In this document: positions 24,720 to 30,672 of the stretch, one piece after another
Layout of the letters: the number at the start of each line of letters is the position of its first letter
Numbering within the stretch: position 1 is the stretch's first letter
Virus record (IMG/VR): IMGVR_UViG_3300046167_000032
Coordinates: 1 to 64,000 of that record
Strand: one strand, 5' to 3'
Length of the DNA stretch: 64,000 nucleotides
From: a virus
Notes under the pieces: generated by a model
Seen by the model: only the letters and a program-made list of their open reading frames with translations
Told to the model about the DNA's origin: nothing
The model's database searches: none
Translations under genes and position numbers: made by a program

Positions 24720-24769
24720 TACTACGTAGTAAAATAGGTGTTGACACCATCGGATTTATCTGATCTAAC
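24720..24769 (+). promoter_or_regulatory. Early promoter/operator cassette, copy 1
   Basis: A perfect 12-bp palindrome TACTACGTAGTA (24720-24731), 9 bp, then TTGACA (24741-24746) and a conserved TTATCTGAT segment. No good -10 is present at 17 bp (TCTAAC). The whole arrangement recurs at 26710-26759 with the same spacings. A weak -10 next to a palindrome suggests activation or repression by a phage protein. It drives the gene at 24819. Confidence 0.6.
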
Positions 24770-24818
24770 TGATTGCATCGAAACGGCGAACTTGCCAAAC
24801 TCAAAAAGGAAAAATCTT

Positions 24819-25430
24819 ATGACAAATACAAACACAGCTAACACCGACACAAACACAGCAGTACTTGCTACACTTGAGCTACAAGGTGCTGACATAGCTC
24901 GACAATGGAAAGCTATCACCAAAGGTGACAAAGCACGCTTCACTCAGCATACACAAGCCAATGGCTTCGACATGCAGTTAGGCAAGCTTATGGTTGCACT
25001 TTCAGAAGAGTGTGAAGGTCGTATCAAGTCAACTAGACTTGCTGATTGTGGCATCAACATAGTTGATAAGAGAAGACGTAGCGAAGCTAAATGGTTCGTT
25101 GAAAACGAAGTTGAATGCCGTGAGTTTATTGCTAAAAGCAAGAAAGGCTTCACATCACTTACAGCATTGCAAAGTGCAATGTCAAAAGCCAACAAGCAAG
25201 CATCATCTACTGATGATAAAGCGTCAACAGGTAAATCTAGCAAAGCTAGTGCAACACCAACTGAGGCTACTAGCGAAGCTAAACCTGCAACTAAAGAGAC
25301 AATCTTTAAAGAGTTGCTTGCCATATGTAAGGCTAGTGATGTGAACATCATGGACATTGCAGAGATGCTTATGCTTGAAGCAGAAATGCTTACACCAGAA
25401 GAATTAGCAGATGAAAAAAAGGTAGCATAA
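24819..25430 (+). CDS. First early gene, unknown function
   Basis: 203 aa from ATG 24819, with AAAAGGA 9 nt upstream. The N-terminus is Thr/Asn-rich. A central basic helical part (LGKLMVALSEECEGRIKSTRLADCGINIVDKRRRSEAKWFV) is followed by a low-complexity Ser/Thr/Lys/Ala linker (about 125-160) and an acidic C-terminal helix pair. It could be a host-takeover or DNA-binding protein by position. It is the only gene between the early promoter and the strong hairpin at 25441-25491, so it can be expressed as a single-gene transcript. No family was recognised. Confidence 0.7.
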   Translation: MTNTNTANTDTNTAVLATLELQGADIARQWKAITKGDKARFTQHTQANGFDMQLGKLMVALSEECEGRIKSTRLADCGINIVDKRRRSEAKWFVENEVECREFIAKSKKGFTSLTALQSAMSKANKQASSTDDKASTGKSSKASATPTEATSEAKPATKETIFKELLAICKASDVNIMDIAEMLMLEAEMLTPEELADEKKVA

Positions 25431-25440
25431 TATAAGTTTA

Positions 25441-25491
25441 CTTATAGGTTACATCTGGCTCTCTCTCCCTAGCTAGGTGTAACTTTATAAG
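25441..25491 (+). promoter_or_regulatory. Long stem-loop after first early gene
   Basis: CTTATA (25441) pairs with TATAAG (to 25491), GTTACA with TGTAAC, and CTGGCT with AGCTAG including one G-U pair. This gives about 19-20 pairs with one small bulge and a pyrimidine 10-nt loop. It starts 10 nt after the stop codon. No T-run follows, so RNase III-type processing or mRNA protection is more likely than termination. Confidence 0.6.
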
Positions 25492-25497
25492 TTAACT

Positions 25498-25513
25498 AGT
25501 CCAACGTTGGACT
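25498..25513. promoter_or_regulatory. AGTCCAAYGTTGGACT palindrome, copy 2
   Basis: AGTCCAACGTTGGACT, a perfect 16-bp palindrome ending 22 nt before the start codon at 25536, with GAAAGGA between. Confidence 0.75.
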
Positions 25514-25535
25514 TACATATGAAAGGAAATGTCAA

Positions 25536-25670
25536 ATGGCATACAGAACATCAAGGCAACGTAAGCGTCAAGAACAGCTACGTGAAGCATTCAAGCACAC
25601 AGTCATGGGTGCAATGATGGGTTTTATTTTGGGTAGTGCTTTATTTCTACCATTTTTATTGAAAGGTTAA
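25536..25670 (+). CDS. 44-aa single-span membrane protein
   Basis: Read directly: 44 aa with a basic N-terminal half (RTSRQRKRQEQLREAF) and one C-terminal transmembrane helix (MGAMMGFILGSALFLPFLL). A GAAAGGA ribosome site lies 5' of ATG 25536, and a regulatory palindrome lies 22 nt upstream. Small early membrane proteins often modify the host envelope or exclude other phages. No homology was recognised. Confidence 0.65.
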   Translation: MAYRTSRQRKRQEQLREAFKHTVMGAMMGFILGSALFLPFLLKG

Positions 25671-25674
25671 TGTT

Positions 25675-25869
25675 ATGTTAATTGAACGTAAATCAATTTA
25701 TTCTGGCACTATAAGTGCAATGGATATTGATGTAACACCAACGCAGATTAATGCATGGTACTGGCAGGGTGAGCTTATCCAAAATGCTATGCCTAACATA
25801 TCTGCACAAGAACGTGAGTTCATTGCTACAGGTATCACACCCACAGAGTGGGACGAAATGTTTAACTAG
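25675..25869 (+). CDS. Conserved small early protein
   Basis: 64 aa. The form ERKSIYSGTISAMDIDVTPTQINAWYWQGELIQNAMPNISAQEREFIATGITPTEWDEMF recurs, as I recall, in phages of several types with unknown function. Its TAG stop codon overlaps the first bases of the next palindrome. Confidence 0.65.
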   Translation: MLIERKSIYSGTISAMDIDVTPTQINAWYWQGELIQNAMPNISAQEREFIATGITPTEWDEMFN

Positions 25870-25883
25870 TCCAATGTTGGACT
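25868..25883. promoter_or_regulatory. AGTCCAAYGTTGGACT palindrome, copy 3
   Basis: AGTCCAATGTTGGACT. It overlaps the upstream stop codon (TAG) and ends 22 nt before the next start at 25906. Confidence 0.75.
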
Positions 25884-25905
25884 TATATCTTGAAAGGATA
25901 TTAAA

Positions 25906-26133
25906 ATGATTAAAGTAATCAATGCTGATAAGGCTGTAACAATTGCGTTTGAAAAAAGAACTAAGTATCTTAAAGACGTATTAGAACTTGCTATAAGTGA
26001 GGGCAGAAATGCTTTGAGTGTTTCATCACACAAAACTAATTCTGTAGATGTGGCACAATTGCGTGAGTATGGCTACGATGTTTGGGTAAATCCAGACAAT
26101 GGTGATGCAGTCATAAGTTGGGGTATTGTATAA
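25906..26133 (+). CDS. Small early protein, unknown
   Basis: 75 aa, a mixed alpha/beta pattern (VLELAISEGRNALSVSS...LREYGYDVWVNPDNGDAVISWG) like a small phage regulatory or metabolic fold. A GAAAGGA ribosome site follows palindrome copy 3. The stop overlaps the next start as TAATG, so the next protein is coupled. Confidence 0.65.
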   Translation: MIKVINADKAVTIAFEKRTKYLKDVLELAISEGRNALSVSSHKTNSVDVAQLREYGYDVWVNPDNGDAVISWGIV

Positions 26134-26465
26134 TGGGTAATCGAGCGACACTTGAAGTAATAAATCAAGACTATTCTTGGCAAGAAACACCTTGCTACAT
26201 ATATGTACACTGGTCAGGTAGCCCTGAGACTGTGACTGAACTAGTAAAAGGTGCATCATCTAACATGCGTAAGTCTGATGTTAACTATGCTACTGCTAGA
26301 CTAATAGCTCACATATGTAACTATGTGGAGGGTGGTTTGTCTGTAGGTGTACAAAAGAACAAAGAAGATTGGGATAATGGACACTATGTCATAGATATGA
26401 GTAATGGTAATATCAAGAATGATGATACGCTTATAGCTGAAGGCATACAGTTTGGTAATTTTTAA
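26133..26465 (+). CDS. Conserved early protein, unknown
   Basis: 110 aa from ATG 26133 (MGNRATLEVIN), in a TAATG overlap; an earlier in-frame ATG lies inside the previous gene. The sequence (GNRATLEVINQ...YIYVHWSGSPETVTELVKGA...YATARLIAHICNYVEGGLSVGV) has the look of phage homologues of plasmid or host proteins that begin GNRA..., with unknown function. It ends just before palindrome copy 4. Confidence 0.65.
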   Translation: MGNRATLEVINQDYSWQETPCYIYVHWSGSPETVTELVKGASSNMRKSDVNYATARLIAHICNYVEGGLSVGVQKNKEDWDNGHYVIDMSNGNIKNDDTLIAEGIQFGNF

Positions 26466-26468
26466 CTT

Positions 26469-26484
26469 AGTCCAATGTTGGACT
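26469..26484. promoter_or_regulatory. AGTCCAAYGTTGGACT palindrome, copy 4
   Basis: AGTCCAATGTTGGACT, ending 21 nt before the start at 26506, again followed by GAAAGGA. Confidence 0.75.
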
Positions 26485-26505
26485 TAATATTATGAAAGGA
26501 TTTAT

Positions 26506-26703
26506 ATGAAATTTAAATTGCATACAAACACACATTACACCATGCCAAAGCCTAGTCGTGCAGATCGTATAGCTCGGCTGCGAGCACGTATTGAGTTACA
26601 GCGTAAGTGTGCTTCACCTGTTGTCGATGTAGTGTATGACAACAAAAATAATGTAGTAGAGTTTGTGAGTGACTCAGGTTGGAAAACCTACAGCAAATCA
26701 TAA
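26506..26703 (+). CDS. Small basic early protein, unknown
   Basis: 65 aa with a strongly basic helix (KPSRADRIARLRARIELQRK) followed by a short beta hairpin (VVDVVYDNKNNVVEFVSDSGWKTY). A nucleic-acid or protein binder is possible. The second promoter/operator cassette begins just after its stop. Confidence 0.6.
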   Translation: MKFKLHTNTHYTMPKPSRADRIARLRARIELQRKCASPVVDVVYDNKNNVVEFVSDSGWKTYSKS

Positions 26704-26709
26704 TACTAC

Positions 26710-26759
26710 TACTACGTAGTAAAATAGTGCTTGACAACAGGTTGGTTATCTGATTTGTT
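26710..26759 (+). promoter_or_regulatory. Early promoter/operator cassette, copy 2
   Basis: TACTACGTAGTA (26710-26721), 9 bp, TTGACA (26731-26736) and a TTATCTGAT segment, as in 24720-24769. The 15 bases TACTACGTAGTAAAA are identical in both. Palindrome copy 5 lies 17 bp beyond the cassette, near the predicted transcript start. Confidence 0.6.
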
Positions 26760-26775
26760 GTTAAGCATCGGAACT

Positions 26776-26791
26776 AGTCCAACGTTGGACT
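26776..26791. promoter_or_regulatory. AGTCCAAYGTTGGACT palindrome, copy 5
   Basis: AGTCCAACGTTGGACT, about +10 of the transcript expected from the promoter cassette at 26710-26759 and 23 nt before the start at 26815. Confidence 0.75.
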
Positions 26792-26814
26792 TCACATAAA
26801 AAGGATTACATACA

Positions 26815-26991
26815 ATGAAAAAGAATAACATGTTCAACACTCCTGATTCAGTTGATCAGATACCTGCATTGATAAAGAACGTAATAAAGTTTATTGAAGC
26901 ACCTAAAGGTAAAGGTGATACAGTTGAAGCAATAGTTTCAATCATGATGATAAATAATTTTATTGCAGATAACAATGGGGATACACAGTAA
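26815..26991 (+). CDS. 58-aa early protein, unknown
   Basis: Read directly: 58 aa, helical and amphipathic (TPDSVDQIPALIKNVIKFIEAPKG...DTVEAIVSIMMINNFI). AAAAGGA lies upstream of ATG 26815. The stop codon overlaps the next start as TAATG. First gene after the second promoter cassette. No family was recognised. Confidence 0.65.
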   Translation: MKKNNMFNTPDSVDQIPALIKNVIKFIEAPKGKGDTVEAIVSIMMINNFIADNNGDTQ

Positions 26992-27611
26992 TGTATAGTC
27001 GTGATGTAAGAGAAATCAAATCGTTTGTCCGTTGGGGTGGTACAGATGCATTTGTAAACACTGGCCTGTTTGTATTGCTAACGATACAAGCAGGTTTATC
27101 CACAGTAAAAGGTAGCATGGAAAAAGTAAGCATAGATGGTGTGAAAGCTAATTGCTTATGGGGCAAGAAAGGTGAAGGTTACAAGTACCTTATCAAGCAT
27201 GGTGACTACTTACGTGGTGAGATGTACAAGATTGCAGATGCAAAAGGCTACAAAAGTGTTGAAGCTTGTGCTGATGTTGTTGAGTTATTTATGCAAGTAC
27301 CTAACTTGGGTATGGTCAAGGCATCTTTCCTTGCTCAATGCCTAGGTTTCAATGTAGCTTGTATTGATGGACACAATGTCAAGCGACTAGGTATCAATCC
27401 CAACGCTGTAAAGACACCACCAAAGGCTATGAAGCCAGAGACTGCACGTCGAAAGGTTGAAGAGTACATAGTACTTACTCAACGTGCTGGTTCAAAGTAT
27501 TGGTGGAACACATGGTGCGAGTATGTTGCAGGTAACAAAGCTAATCGTAAGCTTACTACAGGCAATGTCGTATCTAAATTTCATGTAGAATGTATAACAT
27601 ACGGGAGGTAA
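26991..27611 (+). CDS. Conserved early protein with HhH-like segment
   Basis: 206 aa. A segment PNLGMVKASFLAQCLGFNVACIDGHNVKRLG (about 105-135) resembles a helix-hairpin-helix with a following catalytic-like D-G-H-N, as in base-excision glycosylase-like proteins, but no full family match is claimed. The rest is helical and basic, with W-rich C-terminal YWWNTWCEY. Translation is coupled to the preceding gene. A DNA-related role is plausible. Confidence 0.65.
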   Translation: MYSRDVREIKSFVRWGGTDAFVNTGLFVLLTIQAGLSTVKGSMEKVSIDGVKANCLWGKKGEGYKYLIKHGDYLRGEMYKIADAKGYKSVEACADVVELFMQVPNLGMVKASFLAQCLGFNVACIDGHNVKRLGINPNAVKTPPKAMKPETARRKVEEYIVLTQRAGSKYWWNTWCEYVAGNKANRKLTTGNVVSKFHVECITYGR

Positions 27612-27630
27612 CATATGAATGCAGTATACT

Positions 27631-27792
27631 ATGAAGAACTTTATTAAGTTCACTAAGTCCAATGTTGGACTAACTACTAAGAAGAAGAAGCCTAAGCGTG
27701 ATGATTGGAAGCGTGAGCGTTCAACAGCACGTAAGATTAAAACTAATATGCAAAGAGGCATAACAGATTACAAACCAAAACGTATAGCATAA
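27631..27792 (+). CDS. 53-aa very basic protein carrying a regulatory palindrome in its codons
   Basis: Read directly: 53 aa with 20 Lys/Arg (KKKKPKRDDWKRERSTARK). ATG 27631 is preceded only loosely by GGAGG at 27604. The palindrome AGTCCAATGTTGGACT (27656-27671) is translated here as KSNVGL. It could bind nucleic acid. The gene call is less certain because start signals are weak, and the palindrome may be the reason this segment is conserved. Confidence 0.45.
   Translation: MKNFIKFTKSNVGLTTKKKKPKRDDWKRERSTARKIKTNMQRGITDYKPKRIA
27656..27671. promoter_or_regulatory. AGTCCAAYGTTGGACT palindrome, copy 6 (inside a small gene)
   Basis: AGTCCAATGTTGGACT. Unlike the others it is not just upstream of a start codon; the next start is 135 nt away. 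Confidence 0.7.
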
Positions 27793-27806
27793 GGAGCTAA
27801 CATAAA

Positions 27807-28133
27807 ATGACTACTATTTCAAAACCACTAGTAAAGAACACTAACCCAGAACTATATGTGAAGCACACAGCACACATGTCAAGAGCAGGTATTCATACCT
27901 ACAACTATGCGTCTGTTGATGATTACATTCTACAGAACTGGAGAGTGTCTACTATAAAACAGATTGCATCTGACTTAAACGAATACCCTAATCGTATTGT
28001 ATATAGGGTACAAGTACTACAATCTGTAGGTTTAATAGGTAGCAAGTACACTACTAAGCGTGCTACATTGAAGACACAACAAAAGATGCTTGTCACTTGG
28101 TTGGCAGATATCAAACAACAATTGGAGGCGTAA
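27807..28133 (+). CDS. Winged-helix/HTH-like early protein
   Basis: 108 aa. The part NWRVSTIKQIASDLNEYPNRIVYRVQVLQSVGLIGSK (about 45-85) reads as a helix-turn-helix with a wing, so DNA binding is likely. AAGGAG precedes ATG 27807. Sitting among palindromic sites, it is a candidate regulator of them. No named family was recognised. Confidence 0.6.
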   Translation: MTTISKPLVKNTNPELYVKHTAHMSRAGIHTYNYASVDDYILQNWRVSTIKQIASDLNEYPNRIVYRVQVLQSVGLIGSKYTTKRATLKTQQKMLVTWLADIKQQLEA

Positions 28134-28138
28134 TAACA

Positions 28139-28378
28139 ATGTCAAATAAAACACAAGCACAGTGGAAAGCTGAACGTATGGCTAGGTATAAGGTAAATAA
28201 AAAGTTATTGGCTAGTATGTCTAAGGAACAGCGTGAAGCTATCGAAGAAGCTCAAGAGGTTTTGCGTGACACGTATTCTATGGCTACAGAAGCGCATGAT
28301 CTATACATGTCAGACATAGGTAAGATTGAGTCAGCTTGGTATTCACTGAGGTTTGCATTCAAAACTGAGGAAGAGTAA
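28139..28378 (+). CDS. Small helical early protein
   Basis: 79 aa from ATG 28139 (MSNKTQAQWKAERMARYK), with GGAGG upstream in the preceding gene's tail. It is all-helical with a Lys/Arg N-terminal half and an acidic C-terminal half. Function is unknown. Confidence 0.6.
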   Translation: MSNKTQAQWKAERMARYKVNKKLLASMSKEQREAIEEAQEVLRDTYSMATEAHDLYMSDIGKIESAWYSLRFAFKTEEE

Positions 28379-28381
28379 CGT

Positions 28382-28618
28382 ATGCCTGTTATGGCATATG
28401 AAGTCACGTTAGCCATTGACAGTGAGAATACTATCGTTAAGTTAGATGATACGTATCCTTCTGTAAGTGACTGGCGTACAGCTTCGGAGTTTGCTATTCA
28501 TATGATGATGCGTAGCAAACCTGATTCACGAGTTGAGTTTGTCGATTGTAGTGAGAGAGTACATGAGGTATACTCATCATGGGGATACATAAGTGAAACC
28601 CCACCATCAATTCAATAA
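28382..28618 (+). CDS. Small early protein, unknown
   Basis: 78 aa, alpha/beta (YEVTLAIDSENTIVKLDDTYPSVSDWRTASEFAIHMM...SRVEFVDCSERVHEVYSSWG). Its stop codon TAA touches palindrome copy 7. Function is unknown. Confidence 0.6.
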   Translation: MPVMAYEVTLAIDSENTIVKLDDTYPSVSDWRTASEFAIHMMMRSKPDSRVEFVDCSERVHEVYSSWGYISETPPSIQ

Positions 28619-28633
28619 GTCCAACGTTGGACT
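28618..28633. promoter_or_regulatory. AGTCCAAYGTTGGACT palindrome, copy 7
   Basis: AGTCCAACGTTGGACT, overlapping the upstream stop codon and ending 21 nt before the start at 28655, with GAAAGGA between. Confidence 0.75.
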
Positions 28634-28654
28634 AACCATGAAAGGAAATATAAA

Positions 28655-28963
28655 ATGCATTGGGATACATACTTAGTTGATTTAGATATACCAAAAGAAT
28701 GGAAGTGTACAAGCCATCATCATGATGAACTACCAAGCTACCAAGTAAATGGTCTACACATATGGATGGGCAGCCATGATGCAAATGTGCGTGAGGCTGA
28801 TGCAAAAAACATTTGGGGTACAGATTGGGGTATGTTTACACGTTTCATAGTTCAATTGGCAAGCACCTACAATGGTGAGTCAGATGATCATGCATGGCTA
28901 TGTAGTACTGATAGCTTTGAAGAGCTACAACAATTTGTAAAGGAATATAACAATGAAGATTAG
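28655..28963 (+). CDS. Early protein, unknown
   Basis: 102 aa, acidic, with a His cluster (TSHHHDELPSYQV) and W-rich middle (IWMGSHDANVREADAKNIWGTDWGMFTRFIVQLA). It overlaps the start of the methyltransferase by 11 bp. No family was recognised. Confidence 0.6.
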   Translation: MHWDTYLVDLDIPKEWKCTSHHHDELPSYQVNGLHIWMGSHDANVREADAKNIWGTDWGMFTRFIVQLASTYNGESDDHAWLCSTDSFEELQQFVKEYNNED

Positions 28964-29117
28964 AACACAACTATCCTTATGTGATGGCTTATCAGGTGGT
29001 CAGATAGCAGGTGATAAGATAGGCTTACGTGCTGATACTTATATAGCTAGTGAGATAGACCCACATGCTATTAAAATTACACAGAAAAATTATCCTGAAC
29101 ACTGTACAAGTAGGTGA
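28953..29117 (+). pseudogene. C5 DNA methyltransferase, N-terminal fragment (before frameshift 1)
   Basis: 54 aa from ATG 28953. It carries motif I of cytosine-5 methyltransferases (LSLCDGLSGGQIAGDKIG, the S-adenosylmethionine site) and the following acidic strand (ASEIDPHAIKITQKNYP). The frame then runs off and stops at 29117. Dropping one base at about 29100 joins it to the next fragment as NYPE-TVQVGDMTEW, the expected motif II/III sequence. Confidence 0.75.
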
Positions 29118-29520
29118 TATGACTGAGTGGAGATCATGGGATATTGATTGGTCTAAAGTTGATCTAGTTACAGCAGGTTTCCCGTGTCAGGCATGGTCAG
29201 TTGCAGGTCAACAGAAGGGTGATCGTGATCCACGAGGTCAATTGTTTTGGGTAGTACTAGACATCATGCAACATGTGCTAGAGCACAACCCTAATGCTAA
29301 GTATCTAATGGAGAATGTTAGAATGTCGAATGCTTTTGAGGAGTACATCACGTATCACACTGAGCAAGCATTGCCTAATGTAAACAAGTACCTAATCAAC
29401 AGTGCGCTAGTGTCTGCACAGAATAGGAAACGTTTCTATTGGACTAACATCGAAGGTATTCAACAGCCAGAAGACAAAGGTATAGTATTGAAAGATATAC
29501 TCGAAGGATGGTTTGACTGA
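29065..29520 (+). pseudogene. C5 DNA methyltransferase, catalytic fragment
   Basis: This frame is meaningful from about 29100. It contains the catalytic motif IV AGFPCQAWSVAG with the nucleophilic Cys, motif VI-type ENVRMS and the motif VIII-like QNRKRFYW. Together with the flanking fragments it makes a complete Dcm-like enzyme of about 365 aa that would methylate cytosine and shield phage DNA from restriction. The apparent ATG 29065 is in the out-of-frame part and is not a real start. Frame 2 is lost at the GG at 29506-29507. Confidence 0.8.
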
Positions 29521-30058
29521 CAGAACTAAGTCACATTGTCTTGATGCTAACTATTTCAAGGGTGGTAATCTCAAGTCATACTTCGAGAAGCATCGCAGAC
29601 AGTTGGTGTTTAGTCCTAGTGGTATGTGCCACGTAGGTGACGCTGATTTGAATGGCAATCAGTCTATCAAGCGTGTGTATGCAGCCGAAGGTAAAGCACC
29701 TACCTTGACTACTATGGGTGGTGGACACAGAGAACCTAAAGTATTGGTGAAGGGTGGACGTATGGTTGGGCGTAGACTAGATGCTAATGGTACTCGTAAA
29801 GACTATGACACATCTATACCAATCAAACAGATGATTGAAGTTAGAGAAGATGATAAAACTAATTGTCTAACTACAGTGACTAAGGACAGTATCTTGATTG
29901 AGGATATGTCTTGGCGTAAGCTAACACCATTAGAATGTGAACGCTTACAAACAATACCAGATGGGTACACTGAAGGTGTATCAAACACACAGCGTTACAA
30001 GATGCTCGGTAATGGGTGGACTGTAGACGTGATAGCACACATATTGAAAGGGTTATGA
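29513..30058 (+). pseudogene. C5 DNA methyltransferase, C-terminal fragment
   Basis: Target-recognition part plus motifs IX and X (WRKLTPLECERLQTIPDGYT; YKMLGNGWTVDVIAHIL). Removing one G at 29506/29507 gives ILEDGLTDRTKSHCLDANYF across the join, typical of this enzyme class. No good independent start is present (TTG at 29513). The three fragments together span 28953-30058. Whether the shifts are real decides if the phage makes an active enzyme. Confidence 0.8.
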
Positions 30059-30059
30059 T

Positions 30060-30233
30060 ATGACAATTAAAGAGCTAATACTGCAACTTGAACAAGCACT
30101 AGAGTCTCACTATTCAGATGAACTTGTGTGTATTTATGATCAAGATACAGGTGAGCGTATAGATATAGAAATTGTAGATGATACAATTGATGGTGAAGTA
30201 CAACTAAATGTAAAGGAGTTTTACAATGACTGA
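30060..30233 (+). CDS. 57-aa acidic early protein
   Basis: Read directly: 57 aa, acidic, helix then beta pattern (IKELILQLEQALESHYSDELVCIYDQDTGERIDIEIVDD). ATG 30060 lies 1 bp after the methyltransferase stop, with AAAGGG upstream. It overlaps the next gene by 8 bp. Function is unknown. Confidence 0.6.
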   Translation: MTIKELILQLEQALESHYSDELVCIYDQDTGERIDIEIVDDTIDGEVQLNVKEFYND

Positions 30234-30411
30234 TGAAATACAAACATATAGTGTATCCAAAGCTTTAAGGGCTTATGCAGAAGGTTATGCAGTATACATA
30301 GCACACCCTCTTGATGAAGACCCAGATGATAGACTGTTTAGCGCAGATGAAATCATGAGAGCTGATGGACATTTATTTATAATAAAAGAAGTAGTGTTTG
30401 AGTACACATAA
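30226..30411 (+). CDS. Small acidic early protein
   Basis: 61 aa with AAGGAG upstream. An alpha/beta pattern (KALRAYAEGYAVYIAHPLDEDPDDRLFSADEIMRADGHLFIIKEV). Acidic small early proteins often mimic DNA or inhibit host enzymes, but nothing specific is visible here. Confidence 0.6.
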   Translation: MTDEIQTYSVSKALRAYAEGYAVYIAHPLDEDPDDRLFSADEIMRADGHLFIIKEVVFEYT

Positions 30412-30432
30412 ATATATTAAAAGGAGAAACAA

Positions 30433-30609
30433 ATGACACAATATAAACCATACTACAGAAGTAAACCTGTAACAGTACAAGCACGCAAAGAGAAACGTGA
30501 TGCAACTATAATGACTATAGCTGTAGTAATATTCACAGCATTTGCTATGTTAGGTATTGGCTTTGCCTTCTCAGTATTAGTTCGCTATGTAACTGGTTTG
30601 ATATTATGA
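30433..30609 (+). CDS. 58-aa single-span membrane protein
   Basis: Read directly: 58 aa, a basic N-terminus (KPYYRSKPVTVQARKEKRDA) and one transmembrane helix (IMTIAVVIFTAFAMLGIGFAF). AAGGAG lies upstream of ATG 30433. The design resembles the 44-aa protein at 25536-25670, though the sequences are unrelated. Confidence 0.6.
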   Translation: MTQYKPYYRSKPVTVQARKEKRDATIMTIAVVIFTAFAMLGIGFAFSVLVRYVTGLIL

Positions 30610-30672
30610 AGCATTGACATTACTATACAAACATGGCACAGTTGCCACATACTTAAACAAATGGAGAATAAT

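Larger units (their letters stand above)
23909..24818. promoter_or_regulatory. Gene-free divergent control region, candidate replication origin
   Basis: About 0.9 kb between leftward late and rightward early genes. Short frames here look random. It holds a 6-bp hairpin TCGCCT/AGGCGA (23929-23944) and a 14-bp palindrome TATGTACGTACATA (23949-23962). A very AT-rich block (about 23995-24060) is flanked by two GTACATGTATAC copies. TCACTTATAGTGA occurs twice (24070-24082, 24445-24457). There is a 14-bp palindrome TTTGTGATCACAAA (24206-24219), three CATAGGCA copies (24401, 24503, 24563), and a direct repeat TGATTCGTTTT (24642-24652, 24666-24676). An AT-rich melting zone plus iterated sites fits an origin and a switch region; neither is proven. 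Confidence 0.6.

Noticed and set aside
24738-24818. N-terminal extension of the first early gene
   Set aside because: It would translate the promoter; ATG 24819 has a proper AAAAGGA ribosome site.
26991-27611. Confident DNA glycosylase call for the 206-aa early protein
   Set aside because: Only one HhH-like segment is visible; the catalytic pattern of known glycosylases cannot be shown by eye.
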